Part shown: positions 18,465-27,164 of the stretch, piece by piece | Position numbering within the stretch: the stretch's first letter is position 1 | Layout of the letters: every line of letters begins with the position of its first letter | Origin: Phaeobacter sp. 11ANDIMAR09 | GTDB lineage: Bacteria; Pseudomonadota; Alphaproteobacteria; Rhodobacterales; Rhodobacteraceae | DNA: 64,000 bases | Assembly: GCF_001294455.1 (NCBI RefSeq) | Contig: NZ_LIKT01000007.1 | Span: 147,906-211,905, forward strand | Direction: 5' to 3' | Translations under genes and position numbers: made by a program | Notes under the pieces: generated by a model | What the model was told of the DNA's origin: nothing | Seen by the model: only the letters and a program-made list of their open reading frames with translations | The model's database searches: none

Positions 18465-19409
18465 TTATCCCTTATAGAGTTTGGGGTTTAGGGCATCACG
18501 TAGCCAGTCACCCAAGAGATTGATCACCAGCACCAGAACCACCAGTACCACGCCGGGAATGGCGGTGATCCACCAGCTGCCCGAAAAGATGTAGTCAAAG
18601 CCGGAGGAAATCAGCGACCCCAGCGAGGGCTGGCTCGGCGGCATACCAAGGCCGAGGAAAGACAGCGAGGCCTCGGAGATGATGGCATTGGCCACCTGCA
18701 CGGTCGAGATCACAAAGATCGGCGACAGCGAGTTCGGCAGGATGTGACGCACCATGATGCGAATGGGGCCAAAGCCCAGAACCCGGGCGCTGTCGACATA
18801 TTCCTTTTTCTTTTCCGCCAGCACGGTGGCACGCACGGTGCGGGCATATTGCGGCCATTCCGCCACGCCAATTACCGCAATCAGGAAATAGATGGCATAT
18901 TGGTTGAAGGTTTCAGAGCCAAACATCGCCTGAGTCACCGCCAAAAAGATGATTGCCACCATCAGGGTCGAGAAAGACAACTGGATATCGGCCAGCCGCA
19001 TCAGCAGGCTGTCGATCCGACCGCCGACATAGCCAGCGATCAACCCGATCGAAATGCCGAGGAAAGCCTGCAACCCCACCGCACATATACCGATCAGCAG
19101 CGACAGCCGGGTGCCATAAAGGATGGTGGACCACAGATCGCGGCCCTGGTCATCGGTGCCCAGCATGAACAGCGGGTCAGCCCCATCCACCCAGACAGGA
19201 GGGTATTCGCTGTTCATGATATCGATCTGAGCCGGATCATAGGGATCAAAAGGCGCAATCAGCGGCGCCAGAAAGGACATCACCGTGATCACCGCAAAGA
19301 CCAGCAGCGAGACAACGGCCACCGGATTGCGCCGGAAGCTATAAGCGATGTTGGAGTTCCAGATCTGCGCCCAGCGCGATGGTTCGGAATTGGTGCTTAG
19401 GCTGCTCAT
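18465..19409 (-). CDS. Peptide ABC transporter permease, DppC/OppC type
   Basis: This 314-aa membrane protein has an N-terminal helix near residues 30-52 and the DppC signature L-G-T-D-D-Q-G-R-D-L-W-S near 93-104. The EAA loop (Y-V-D-S-A-R-V-L-G-F-G) lies near residue 200. It makes the channel with the DppB-type subunit, whose gene ends 4 bases into this one. Confidence 0.92.
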   Translation of the reverse strand: MSSLSTNSEPSRWAQIWNSNIAYSFRRNPVAVVSLLVFAVITVMSFLAPLIAPFDPYDPAQIDIMNSEYPPVWVDGADPLFMLGTDDQGRDLWSTILYGTRLSLLIGICAVGLQAFLGISIGLIAGYVGGRIDSLLMRLADIQLSFSTLMVAIIFLAVTQAMFGSETFNQYAIYFLIAVIGVAEWPQYARTVRATVLAEKKKEYVDSARVLGFGPIRIMVRHILPNSLSPIFVISTVQVANAIISEASLSFLGLGMPPSQPSLGSLISSGFDYIFSGSWWITAIPGVVLVVLVLVINLLGDWLRDALNPKLYKG

Positions 19410-20386
19410 GCGCCCATCCTCGCAAGATTTACGGTGGGATTGACCAGCCCGTAGATCAGGTCAACGATTGTATTGGTGACAACAAAGATAAAGCCAACCA
19501 CGATCAGATAGGCGACGATCAGCGGGGTATCGACGCGGTTCACCGCCTCCAGGAACATGAAGCCCATGCCCGGCCACTGGAACACCGTCTCGGTCAGGAT
19601 CGTATAGGCTACCATGGTGCCGATCTGCACGCCGCCCACTGTGATCACCGGCAGCAGAGTATTCTTCAGCGCATGGACAAAATAGATGCGCCAGGGCCGG
19701 ATACCCTTGGCCTTGGCGTATTTCACATATTCGCTCTGCAACACTTCCATCATCTCGGCCCGGATCAGGCGGATAAAGAGCGGCAGCATGATCGAGGCCA
19801 GCGCAATCGAGGGCAGCAGGATATGCGACCAGCCGTCCAGGCTGGCAAAATTGGTATCCCAATAGCCAAAGACATGCACCACATCGCCGCGCCCGTAAGA
19901 GGGGAACCAGCCATATTCGACAGAAAACACAAAGATCATCAGGATTGCGGTCAGGAAGACCGGGATGGAAATCCCGATGATCGACAGCCCCATGACCAGG
20001 CGGCTTAGGATCGAATTGGGGTAGATGGCGGTAAAGACCCCCACCGGGATCGACAACCCGATAATGATGATCGAGGCCCCTACAACCAGTTCTAGCGTTG
20101 CGGGCAGTTTTTTCAGGATCACATCCAGCGCCGGTTCCTTGAAGAAGTAGCTGGTGCCCAGATCCCCTTGCAACGCGTTCCCGGCAAAGCGCAAATACTG
20201 CGTCAGGAAACTGTCATTCAGCCCCAATTCATCGCGCAGCTCCTGACGGACCTCTTCGCTCACGGATTGTCCGACCAGCTCGCGGAGCGGATCGCCGAGA
20301 TTGTCCTGAATGGCAAAGCCGATCAGCGAGATGACAAACATCACCGCGATAGCCTGGAACACGCGTTTCACAAGGTAAGCAAACAT
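19406..20386 (-). CDS. Peptide ABC transporter permease, DppB/OppB type
   Basis: This 326-aa membrane protein has an N-terminal helix (residues 9-28) and a long periplasmic loop that includes an L-G-L-N-x-S-F-L-x-Q-Y-like segment. The EAA loop (Y-V-K-Y-A-K-A-K-G-I) is near residue 215, followed by T-E-T-V-F-x-W-P-G-M-G, a hallmark of DppB/NikB permeases. It starts about 206 bases after the binding-protein gene, with a stem-loop between them. Confidence 0.92.
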   Translation of the reverse strand: MFAYLVKRVFQAIAVMFVISLIGFAIQDNLGDPLRELVGQSVSEEVRQELRDELGLNDSFLTQYLRFAGNALQGDLGTSYFFKEPALDVILKKLPATLELVVGASIIIIGLSIPVGVFTAIYPNSILSRLVMGLSIIGISIPVFLTAILMIFVFSVEYGWFPSYGRGDVVHVFGYWDTNFASLDGWSHILLPSIALASIMLPLFIRLIRAEMMEVLQSEYVKYAKAKGIRPWRIYFVHALKNTLLPVITVGGVQIGTMVAYTILTETVFQWPGMGFMFLEAVNRVDTPLIVAYLIVVGFIFVVTNTIVDLIYGLVNPTVNLARMGA

Positions 20387-20545
20387 GCTTTTACACCTTC
20401 TTCCTGGGATAGTGGGGCCTGGGGTCGTCGGGCCTGGAACAAATAGGGCCTAAAACAAATAGCAAAGGGCATCAAACCTTCCCTCCCTGCACAGTCAGGA
20501 AGAATACCCTTGGCAAATTGTCTTGGAGAAATGCCGGAGATGAGG

Positions 20546-20574
20546 CCGGAGCAAGCCACGCTGGCCTGCTCCGG
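20546..20574 (-). terminator. Stem-loop after the peptide-binding protein gene
   Basis: Arms at 20546-20557 and 20563-20574 pair over 12 bases with one mismatch around a 5-base loop. The stem has no T-run, so an mRNA-stabilising or processing role is more likely than full termination. It separates the binding-protein gene from the permease genes. Confidence 0.55.
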
Positions 20575-20592
20575 TCTTGGATTGTGCTGACC

Positions 20593-22149
20593 TTAGTCGA
20601 CGACGAGGTCACCGAAGTAAGGGAAGTTCAGCGCGTTCACGATGGATTCCGCGTGCACACCTTTGCGGGCGCCCCAGGCCAGGTTCTGCCAGTGCAGCGG
20701 GATGAAAGCCGCCTCGTTGTAGAGGATGGTTTCCAGCTCTTTCAGCATCATCGCACGTTTGTCGGCATCGGTTTCCGCATTGGCCTTGGCCATCAGCATG
20801 TCCGCCTCTGCGTTGCAGAAGTTGTTGGCATTGTACTGACCATTGCCGGAAGCCTCATCAAAGCAATGGCTCAGGAACTGGTGGAAGTTGGCCGAGTCCT
20901 CGGTATCCGAATGCCAGCCGATCATCATCATGTCTGCTGCGCGCTCGTCAAAGGCGGGCCAGTACTGGGCCTTTGGCATGGTCTGCAGGTCAACCTTGAT
21001 GTTGATCTTTGCCAGCATCGACGCAACAGCCTGCGCGATCTTGTCGTCGTTCACATAGCGGTTGTTTGGCGCCATCATCGAGATTTCAAAACCATCAGCA
21101 TAGCCAGCTTCGGCCATCAGGGCCTTGGCTTTTTCAACGTCGAAACGAGGGGCCAGGTCTGGGTTGTGACCCAGGTAGCCGGCGGGGCTGTACTGGGCGC
21201 CAACGGTACCAAAGCCGCGCATGATGCGATCCACGATACCAGCGTTATTGACGGCATAGTCGATGGCCTGACGGACGCGGGCATCCTTGAAAGCCTCAAC
21301 ACGGTCCTGGTTCATCTGGAATGTGATGATACGGGTGCCGGGCATGGTGATCAGATTGGTGCCGTCATTGTCCTCAACACGGGCCAGATCGGTTGGCGGC
21401 ACAGGCGCGATGAAATCAACGTCGCCAGAGAGCAGCGCAGCCACACGGGTGGGGCTTTCCTTGATCGGGGTCAGGATGATCTTGTCGACGTTGCCGGCTG
21501 TTTCGGTATCCCAGTAGCCGTCAAAACGATCAAAGACCATTTTTACGCCCTGCTCACGCGAGGTGACGGTGAAAGGACCGGTGCCGGAGATATTGCGCGA
21601 GGCAAAGCTGTCGCCGTGCTTGACCAGCTCAGCGCGGTCTTTGCCATCTTCGGTGGTGCCGGAATAGAACTTGCTATCCATCGGGAAGATATAGGTCACC
21701 GTGTGCAGCACCAGCGGATAGGGCTCGGAGGTGATCAGGTCAAAGGTGTGATCGTCGATCACTTTGACATCGGTGAACTGGCTGAAAATGCCCTTGAAGT
21801 CGGGGCTTTCTTTCAGGCGATCAAAGGTCCAGTCAACATCTGCTGCGGTCAGCATGTTGCCAGAGTGGAATTTTACACCGCTACGCAGATGAAAACGAGT
21901 GGTCAGCTCGTCGATCTGTTCCCAGCTTTCCGCCAGGCGTGGCTCAAATTGCAGATCCTGGGTCCAGCGCACCAGCGGATCAAAAGACATATGCGAGAAC
22001 TGCAGCGTGCCCCCGGACAGCTGTTCATGCGGGTCCAGTGACACCGGATCGGCGTCATAGGCGACTTTGACTGTGACTTCGGCCTGAGCCACGGCGCCAA
22101 AGGCGAGCGACATCACACCAGCCGCAGCAATGCGGATAAATTTGTTCAT
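20593..22149 (-). CDS. Peptide ABC transporter substrate-binding protein (family 5)
   Basis: This 518-aa periplasmic protein of the DppA/OppA family has a signal peptide of about 23 residues ending A-Q-A. The mature protein shows D-P-V-S-L-D-P-H-E and G-V-K-F-H-S-G-N, both typical of family-5 binding proteins. The ATG at 22149 has GGAGGGAAGA directly upstream, which decides the start against a longer open frame. It is the first gene of a complete importer operon. The ligand could be peptides, opines or other amino compounds. Confidence 0.9.
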   Translation of the reverse strand: MNKFIRIAAAGVMSLAFGAVAQAEVTVKVAYDADPVSLDPHEQLSGGTLQFSHMSFDPLVRWTQDLQFEPRLAESWEQIDELTTRFHLRSGVKFHSGNMLTAADVDWTFDRLKESPDFKGIFSQFTDVKVIDDHTFDLITSEPYPLVLHTVTYIFPMDSKFYSGTTEDGKDRAELVKHGDSFASRNISGTGPFTVTSREQGVKMVFDRFDGYWDTETAGNVDKIILTPIKESPTRVAALLSGDVDFIAPVPPTDLARVEDNDGTNLITMPGTRIITFQMNQDRVEAFKDARVRQAIDYAVNNAGIVDRIMRGFGTVGAQYSPAGYLGHNPDLAPRFDVEKAKALMAEAGYADGFEISMMAPNNRYVNDDKIAQAVASMLAKINIKVDLQTMPKAQYWPAFDERAADMMMIGWHSDTEDSANFHQFLSHCFDEASGNGQYNANNFCNAEADMLMAKANAETDADKRAMMLKELETILYNEAAFIPLHWQNLAWGARKGVHAESIVNALNFPYFGDLVVD

Positions 22150-22449
22150 TCTTCCCTCCATGTCGGTGGCCTTGGTTGGCCTCCTGAAACAGTGGGGAAT
22201 ACCTAAGCCATGGCGTCGATCCGGGGCCAATGCCAATTTCAAATCATCCATGCAAATCAGGAATAGAGCGCATATCGATCGGGAACATTCAAAGACGCAC
22301 GGTCTGCGGCAACCTGGGCCAACCCACTGACTCCAAGTCACTTTAACATTTCACGAGGGGTAATCTTGATTGAACCAACCGCTCAAATGCCACACTCCGC
22401 CTGGGCCTGGATCAGTTGGATTTCCAAAGCAAAACCAGCCTGCGCTAGC
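22150..22449. other. Gap between two operons, no gene seen
   Basis: This 300-base stretch carries the promoter region of the peptide-binding protein gene (its right end) and the end of the urt operon (its left end). I see no convincing coding frame or strong terminator hairpin in it. Confidence 0.5.
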
Positions 22450-23145
22450 TCAAACCGAGACCTTGGGCAGCAGCTCTTCGCGGCGGGTTGCAGCCCTGGC
22501 ACCGTCAAAGATGACCTCGCCGCGGCGCAGCACAACGATGTGATCCGCCAGGTCATAGGCAAAATCAAAATACTGCTCCACCAGCACAATCGCCATGTCG
22601 CCCCGCCCCCGCAGCAGGCGGATGACCTCGCCGATTTGCTGGATAACATTGGGCTGGATGCCCTCAGTCGGCTCATCCAGCAGCAAGAGTTTTGGCCGGG
22701 TGATCAGCGCCCGCGCAATGGCCAGCTGCTGCTGTTGCCCGCCCGACAGATCACCGCCGCGCCTATCGATGAAATCCTTCAGGATCGGGAACAGGTCAAA
22801 TATTTCATCGGGGATGCTATGGTCGGATTTGGGCAGGCAGGAAAACCCGGTTTCCATGTTTTCGCGCACGGTGAGCTGCGGAAAGATCTCGCGCCCCTGG
22901 GGCACCACAGCCACGCCCTTTTGCGCCAATTTGTGCGCAGGCATGGGCGGCAGCTCTTCACCATCCAAAACCATACCCCCGCCAGAGCGCTGATGCTGGC
23001 CGCAGATCGCCCGGATCAGACTGGTTTTGCCCACTCCATTGGTGCCCATCACGCAGGTCACCGCGCCCGCCTTGGCCTCCAGCGAGACCCCATGCAAGAT
23101 CTGCGAATGGCCATAGTGCAGGGTGAAATCGTCAAGTTTTAGCAT
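22450..23145 (-). CDS. urtE: Urea ABC transporter ATP-binding protein
   Basis: This 231-aa LivF-type ATPase has Walker A G-T-N-G-V-G-K-T at residues 34-41, the signature L-S-G-G-Q-Q-Q and Walker B L-L-L-L-D-E-P-T-E-G-I-Q-P. The E-G-I-Q-P-N-V-I sequence after Walker B is typical of UrtE. It is the last gene of urtABCDE and lies 3 bases after urtD. Confidence 0.93.
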   Translation of the reverse strand: MLKLDDFTLHYGHSQILHGVSLEAKAGAVTCVMGTNGVGKTSLIRAICGQHQRSGGGMVLDGEELPPMPAHKLAQKGVAVVPQGREIFPQLTVRENMETGFSCLPKSDHSIPDEIFDLFPILKDFIDRRGGDLSGGQQQQLAIARALITRPKLLLLDEPTEGIQPNVIQQIGEVIRLLRGRGDMAIVLVEQYFDFAYDLADHIVVLRRGEVIFDGARAATRREELLPKVSV

Positions 23146-23148
23146 CTG

Positions 23149-23889
23149 TCAGCGCCCCAGATAAACGTCAATGACCTGGCTGTTGGCGGTCACGTGATCC
23201 AGCGAGCCTTCAGCCAGAACCGCCCCCTCGTGCAACACCGTGACCCGGCAATCCAGCCGCCGCACAAACTCCATGTCATGTTCCACCACCACCACGGCTC
23301 GGGTCTTGGCGGCCTCCACCAGAATGGCGGTGGTATGCTCGCGCTCGGCTGGGGTCATCCCTGCCGCAGGTTCATCCACCAACAACAGCCGGGGTTCCTG
23401 CGCCAGCAACATGCCGATCTCCAGCCATTGCTTTTGACCATGGCTCAGCTCGCCCGATTTGCGCGCCAGAGACTCCAACAGGCCAATCTCACTCGCCAGT
23501 TCCTCGACCCGGTCCAGGTCTGCCCGGTTGGAGCGATAAAACATCACCGCAAAGGGGCTACGGTTGGCCCGCAGCGCCATCAGCAGGTTTTCCAGCACCG
23601 TCTGATCTTCGAACACGGTTGGCTTCTGGAACTTCCTCCCCACGCCTTCGCGGGCAATGCGCGCTTCGCTCATCCCCAAGAGCGAGACATTGCGCTCGCC
23701 CCAGATCACCCGCCCCTCATCCGGCCTGGTCTTGCCAGTGACGATATCCATAAAGGTGGTTTTTCCCGCCCCGTTGGGACCAATAATGGCGCGCATTTCT
23801 GCCGGGCCAATGGCAAAGCTGAGGTTGTTGATGGCCTTGAACCCATCAAAGCTGACGGAGACGCCGGAGACTTCTAACAACATGCTCAT
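23149..23889 (-). CDS. urtD: Urea ABC transporter ATP-binding protein
   Basis: This 246-aa LivG-type ATPase has Walker A G-P-N-G-A-G-K-T-T at residues 37-45, the signature L-S-H-G-Q-K-Q-W (the LivG/UrtD form of L-S-G-G-Q) and Walker B L-L-L-V-D-E-P-A-A-G-M-T. The start overlaps the urtC stop by 4 bases. It works with UrtE on the UrtBC channel. Confidence 0.93.
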   Translation of the reverse strand: MSMLLEVSGVSVSFDGFKAINNLSFAIGPAEMRAIIGPNGAGKTTFMDIVTGKTRPDEGRVIWGERNVSLLGMSEARIAREGVGRKFQKPTVFEDQTVLENLLMALRANRSPFAVMFYRSNRADLDRVEELASEIGLLESLARKSGELSHGQKQWLEIGMLLAQEPRLLLVDEPAAGMTPAEREHTTAILVEAAKTRAVVVVEHDMEFVRRLDCRVTVLHEGAVLAEGSLDHVTANSQVIDVYLGR

Positions 23890-25118
23890 TTGCTGGCCTC
23901 CTTCTCGCGCAGGGCCCCGGCGCCAGGTCCCAGATCGGCTCCATGGCGGTCGGGTCGGCGCCGCTCACTCCACAAATCAACAAGGCCGCCAATGCCACGT
24001 GGCGCAAACAGTGTCACCAGAACAAAGCTGAGCCCCAGCACAATCAGCCACCAATCGACCCATTTCAGGGTGTAAAAGCCGAGATTTACATCAGGCGCCT
24101 GGCCGCCGGTAAACCAGGACGACACCAGGCTGACAAACACGGCACCAATCACCGCTCCGTACAGACGCCCACGGCCGCCGATGGCGACCCAGACCGCCAG
24201 ATAGATCGAGGCCACAGGGGCAATTTCCGCCGGGTTGATAATCCCCGCCTGCGGGTAATAGAGCGCGCCGGCGATACCTGCGATGATCGCTGTGACAGTA
24301 AAAATGAACAGCTTGTAGCCCTCGACCGAGTACCCCAGGAAGCGCACACGGGCTTCATTGTCGCGAATGCCGCGCAACACTGAGCCAAACTTGCCCGAGA
24401 CAATCCAGGCGGCAAACAGATAGCCCAGCGCCAGCGCCGCCGCCGAGGCCCAAAAGAACCAGATCGACAGGGTGGCCTGCGGCACATGATCCATGCCCGG
24501 TAGGTTCTGCAGGCCTGACAGCCCGTTGTTGCCACGCAAGCCGCTGTCGTTTTGAAACAGATAGAGCGCCAACCCCAGGGTCATCGCCTGGGTCAGGATC
24601 GACAGGTAAACGCCAGTGACCCGCGAGCGGAAGGCCAGCCAGCCAAAGACCAGCGCCAGGATCCCCGGCACCGCCACCACCAACACCAGCTGCAACACCA
24701 GACTATCGGCGAAGATCCAGATCAGGGGGAACTCGCTGGAGCCCACCACGCCAAAGATCTGATTGCCAATGGCATCGGTAATTTCGCTCTCGGTGGCCGG
24801 GATGGAAGCTTCGGCCAGGGATGACATCACAATGGCCTGCGTGCGGGCATACATCAGCCACATGCCGATCATATAGCCGCCAAGGCCAAAGAAGGCGAAA
24901 TGCCCCAACGACAGGATCCCCGTGTAGCCCCAGACCAGATCCATCGCCACAGCCACCAGCGCCAGACAGAGCGTCTTGCCCAGAGTTTTGACAAAACTGG
25001 TGGAGATCACCCCGGCGCCGGCGCCCTCAGCCAGCAGGGTGACCGCCAGAACAAACAACGCCAAAACCGCCAGAAAAATCAGGACCGAGGGGTTCCGTTT
25101 GAGAAAACTGTCGGACAT
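23886..25118 (-). CDS. urtC: Urea ABC transporter permease
   Basis: This 410-aa LivM-type membrane protein has about ten hydrophobic segments and includes G-Y-x-G-I-L-S-L-G-H-x-A-F-F-G-L-G-G-Y, the conserved LivM/UrtC block, near residues 65-83. A cytoplasmic loop with A-R-V-R-F-L-G-Y follows. The C-terminus is a hydrophilic tail of about 40 residues. It lies 3 bases after urtB. Confidence 0.93.
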   Translation of the reverse strand: MSDSFLKRNPSVLIFLAVLALFVLAVTLLAEGAGAGVISTSFVKTLGKTLCLALVAVAMDLVWGYTGILSLGHFAFFGLGGYMIGMWLMYARTQAIVMSSLAEASIPATESEITDAIGNQIFGVVGSSEFPLIWIFADSLVLQLVLVVAVPGILALVFGWLAFRSRVTGVYLSILTQAMTLGLALYLFQNDSGLRGNNGLSGLQNLPGMDHVPQATLSIWFFWASAAALALGYLFAAWIVSGKFGSVLRGIRDNEARVRFLGYSVEGYKLFIFTVTAIIAGIAGALYYPQAGIINPAEIAPVASIYLAVWVAIGGRGRLYGAVIGAVFVSLVSSWFTGGQAPDVNLGFYTLKWVDWWLIVLGLSFVLVTLFAPRGIGGLVDLWSERRRPDRHGADLGPGAGALREKEASK

Positions 25119-25121
25119 CGC

Positions 25122-27107
25122 TTAATCTCCCGCCGCCCGGCCTTTGAGGGCGATGATCCCTCGTGGGCGAAATTGAATGAAGACGATGATGAAGAGGATC
25201 ATATAGGTCTGCGCTGCCAGTGTATTAGACGGGTTCAGCCACTCGACGCCCTTTTGGAAGAAGCCAATCATGGTCGCCCCCGCCAATGTGCCCCAGATAT
25301 TGCCCACCCCGCCAACAACCACGGTCATAAAGCTTTGCACGATATAATCAGAACCCAGTTCCGATGTGACCTTGGCAAACAACCCGATGGCGACACCCGC
25401 AATACCAGCGATGCCGGACCCCAGCCCAAAGGTGAGCATATTCACCCGCTCCGGGTTGATCCCCATGGACCCCGCCATAGCCCGGTTCTGGGTGACGGCG
25501 CGGGTTTCCAGCCCCAGCCGGGTGCGGCGCATGATGAAGAGGAAGACCCCCAGGAAAATCAGCGCCAGCATAAAGATGGCGATGCGAATATAGCTGATCG
25601 AGACCACATCGTTAATGATCCAGGCGCCATCCAGCCAGCCCGGCGCGGTCAGGGGCCGGGCCTGGGTGCCAAAGATATTCTTGGCCAGCTGTTGCAGCGC
25701 AATCGAGATACCAAAGGTGGCCAGCAGGGTCTCTAGCGGGCGATTATAAAGCCAGCGAATAACCAACCGCTCCATTGCGACGCCTGCGGCAAAAGTCACG
25801 GCAAAGGCCAGCGGTACCGCCAGCAGGAGAGAAACGGTATGGTTCGGGATCACCTGCTGTACAACATAGCCGGTATAGGCGCCCATCATGATGAATTCGC
25901 CATGGGCCATATTGATCACCCCCATCACCCCAAAGGTAATCGCCAAACCAATGGCGGCGAGGAAATAGATCGAGGCCAGCGACAGCGCATCCAGTGTCAA
26001 ATCCACCGTCTGGCCAATGACCACCTGGGTGTCAATGGATGTGAGGGCCGCCTCAGCTGCCGTGGTAATCGCCTGCGATGGTTCATGATAAACCTCGGCA
26101 AAGATATGGTCATTCAAGCTTTGGGTGACTTCGGCCTCGGTGATTTGCGCCGGAGCCATTTCCGCGGCAACCAGGGCCGCATAGGCGCGCGCACGGGCCT
26201 CATCTGTGTTCAACTGGGCAATCGGCACACCGCCGACCTTACCGCCGTCGATATGGGCGGCCAGCGTGGTGCGGATTTCATCCTTTGAGACCAGAGGCGG
26301 AGCGAGTTTGGCCCCGACCAGAAGGCCATAGGCGGCATCGCGGGACAGCGCATCATCGCCAGGCATCACCGCGCGAGCGATGTTCAGCCCCTCTGGCACA
26401 GCCCCGCCAAAGGCCTGCAACTGGGTCGCCACCAGCGGGTTAAGCGTCGCCCGCACATCCAATCCCAGATCGCCGGACATGGCGTTGATAGTCTCGACGC
26501 GGCGCGCCTCATCCGCGTCATGGGCAATGGTCAATAGCTGCGCAATGCGTGTTTTGCGCGCCTTAATCCCTGCGTCAGGTTCAGTCTCAATCGAGGCCCG
26601 CAACGGAGCCAAAAGCGCAGCAGCGGGGGCACGCTCGATCGCCAGCAGGGCCTCTTGGCGTCGTACAGGGTCCGGGTCCGACAGCTGAAACTGCACCAGT
26701 GCTGTGGCGATCATGGCGCGGATGCCGCTGTTGGGTTTGATCTGTTTCAGATCCGATTTAGGAAATTCGCCAATCACTTCACCGCTGTCAAAATCAAACA
26801 GGCGGTAGCTTTTGCTTTCCAGCTTTTCGCCGCGAAAGAACAGACCATCCGATTTGCGCATCCACAGCGCCTTGACCTGCCAGGCCTGCAGCACCGCCTG
26901 CGCCTGGGGCAGCTCGCTACCCGCGATCGCTGCAATCGCCGGGGCAATTGTCTTGCGGGAACTCTTTAGGATGACAGCGCTCTGCTCTTGCAGCAGGCTC
27001 TGCATTGGTGCGGGCTCATCCAGAGCCATCTGTGCAGAGGCCTGCTGCGCAAGGGCAGCAAGGCTTGTAAGAAGGACCATGAGGCCCGCCAATAGGGAAA
27101 TTCGCAT
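25122..27107 (-). CDS. urtB: Urea ABC transporter permease with long periplasmic N-domain
   Basis: This 661-aa protein starts with a signal sequence of about 25 residues and an N-terminal periplasmic region of about 350 residues before the LivH-type membrane domain. The channel part has G-x-I-N-M-A-H-G-E-F-M-x-G-A-Y and the F-G-T-Q-A-R loop. Such a long N-domain is usual for UrtB but not for LivH. I prefer the ATG at 27107, with GAAGG upstream, over a TTG at 27125. Confidence 0.92.
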   Translation of the reverse strand: MRISLLAGLMVLLTSLAALAQQASAQMALDEPAPMQSLLQEQSAVILKSSRKTIAPAIAAIAGSELPQAQAVLQAWQVKALWMRKSDGLFFRGEKLESKSYRLFDFDSGEVIGEFPKSDLKQIKPNSGIRAMIATALVQFQLSDPDPVRRQEALLAIERAPAAALLAPLRASIETEPDAGIKARKTRIAQLLTIAHDADEARRVETINAMSGDLGLDVRATLNPLVATQLQAFGGAVPEGLNIARAVMPGDDALSRDAAYGLLVGAKLAPPLVSKDEIRTTLAAHIDGGKVGGVPIAQLNTDEARARAYAALVAAEMAPAQITEAEVTQSLNDHIFAEVYHEPSQAITTAAEAALTSIDTQVVIGQTVDLTLDALSLASIYFLAAIGLAITFGVMGVINMAHGEFIMMGAYTGYVVQQVIPNHTVSLLLAVPLAFAVTFAAGVAMERLVIRWLYNRPLETLLATFGISIALQQLAKNIFGTQARPLTAPGWLDGAWIINDVVSISYIRIAIFMLALIFLGVFLFIMRRTRLGLETRAVTQNRAMAGSMGINPERVNMLTFGLGSGIAGIAGVAIGLFAKVTSELGSDYIVQSFMTVVVGGVGNIWGTLAGATMIGFFQKGVEWLNPSNTLAAQTYMILFIIVFIQFRPRGIIALKGRAAGD

Positions 27108-27126
27108 GGGATATGGTGCCTTCAAT

Positions 27127-27156
27127 GTCCCGCAGAGCCGAGGGGCCCTGCGGGAC
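27127..27156 (-). terminator. Stem-loop between urtA and urtB
   Basis: Perfect 8-base arms (27128-27135 and 27148-27155) enclose a 12-base loop that can extend the pairing with a few more G-C pairs. No T-run follows on the minus strand, so a stabilising stem for urtA mRNA is the likely role. Confidence 0.5.
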
Positions 27157-27164
27157 TGTTACGA

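Noticed and set aside
20518..22041. 507-aa plus-strand open frame opposite the peptide-binding protein gene
   Set aside because: It is a shadow frame. The minus strand has the signal peptide, family motifs and ribosome-binding site.
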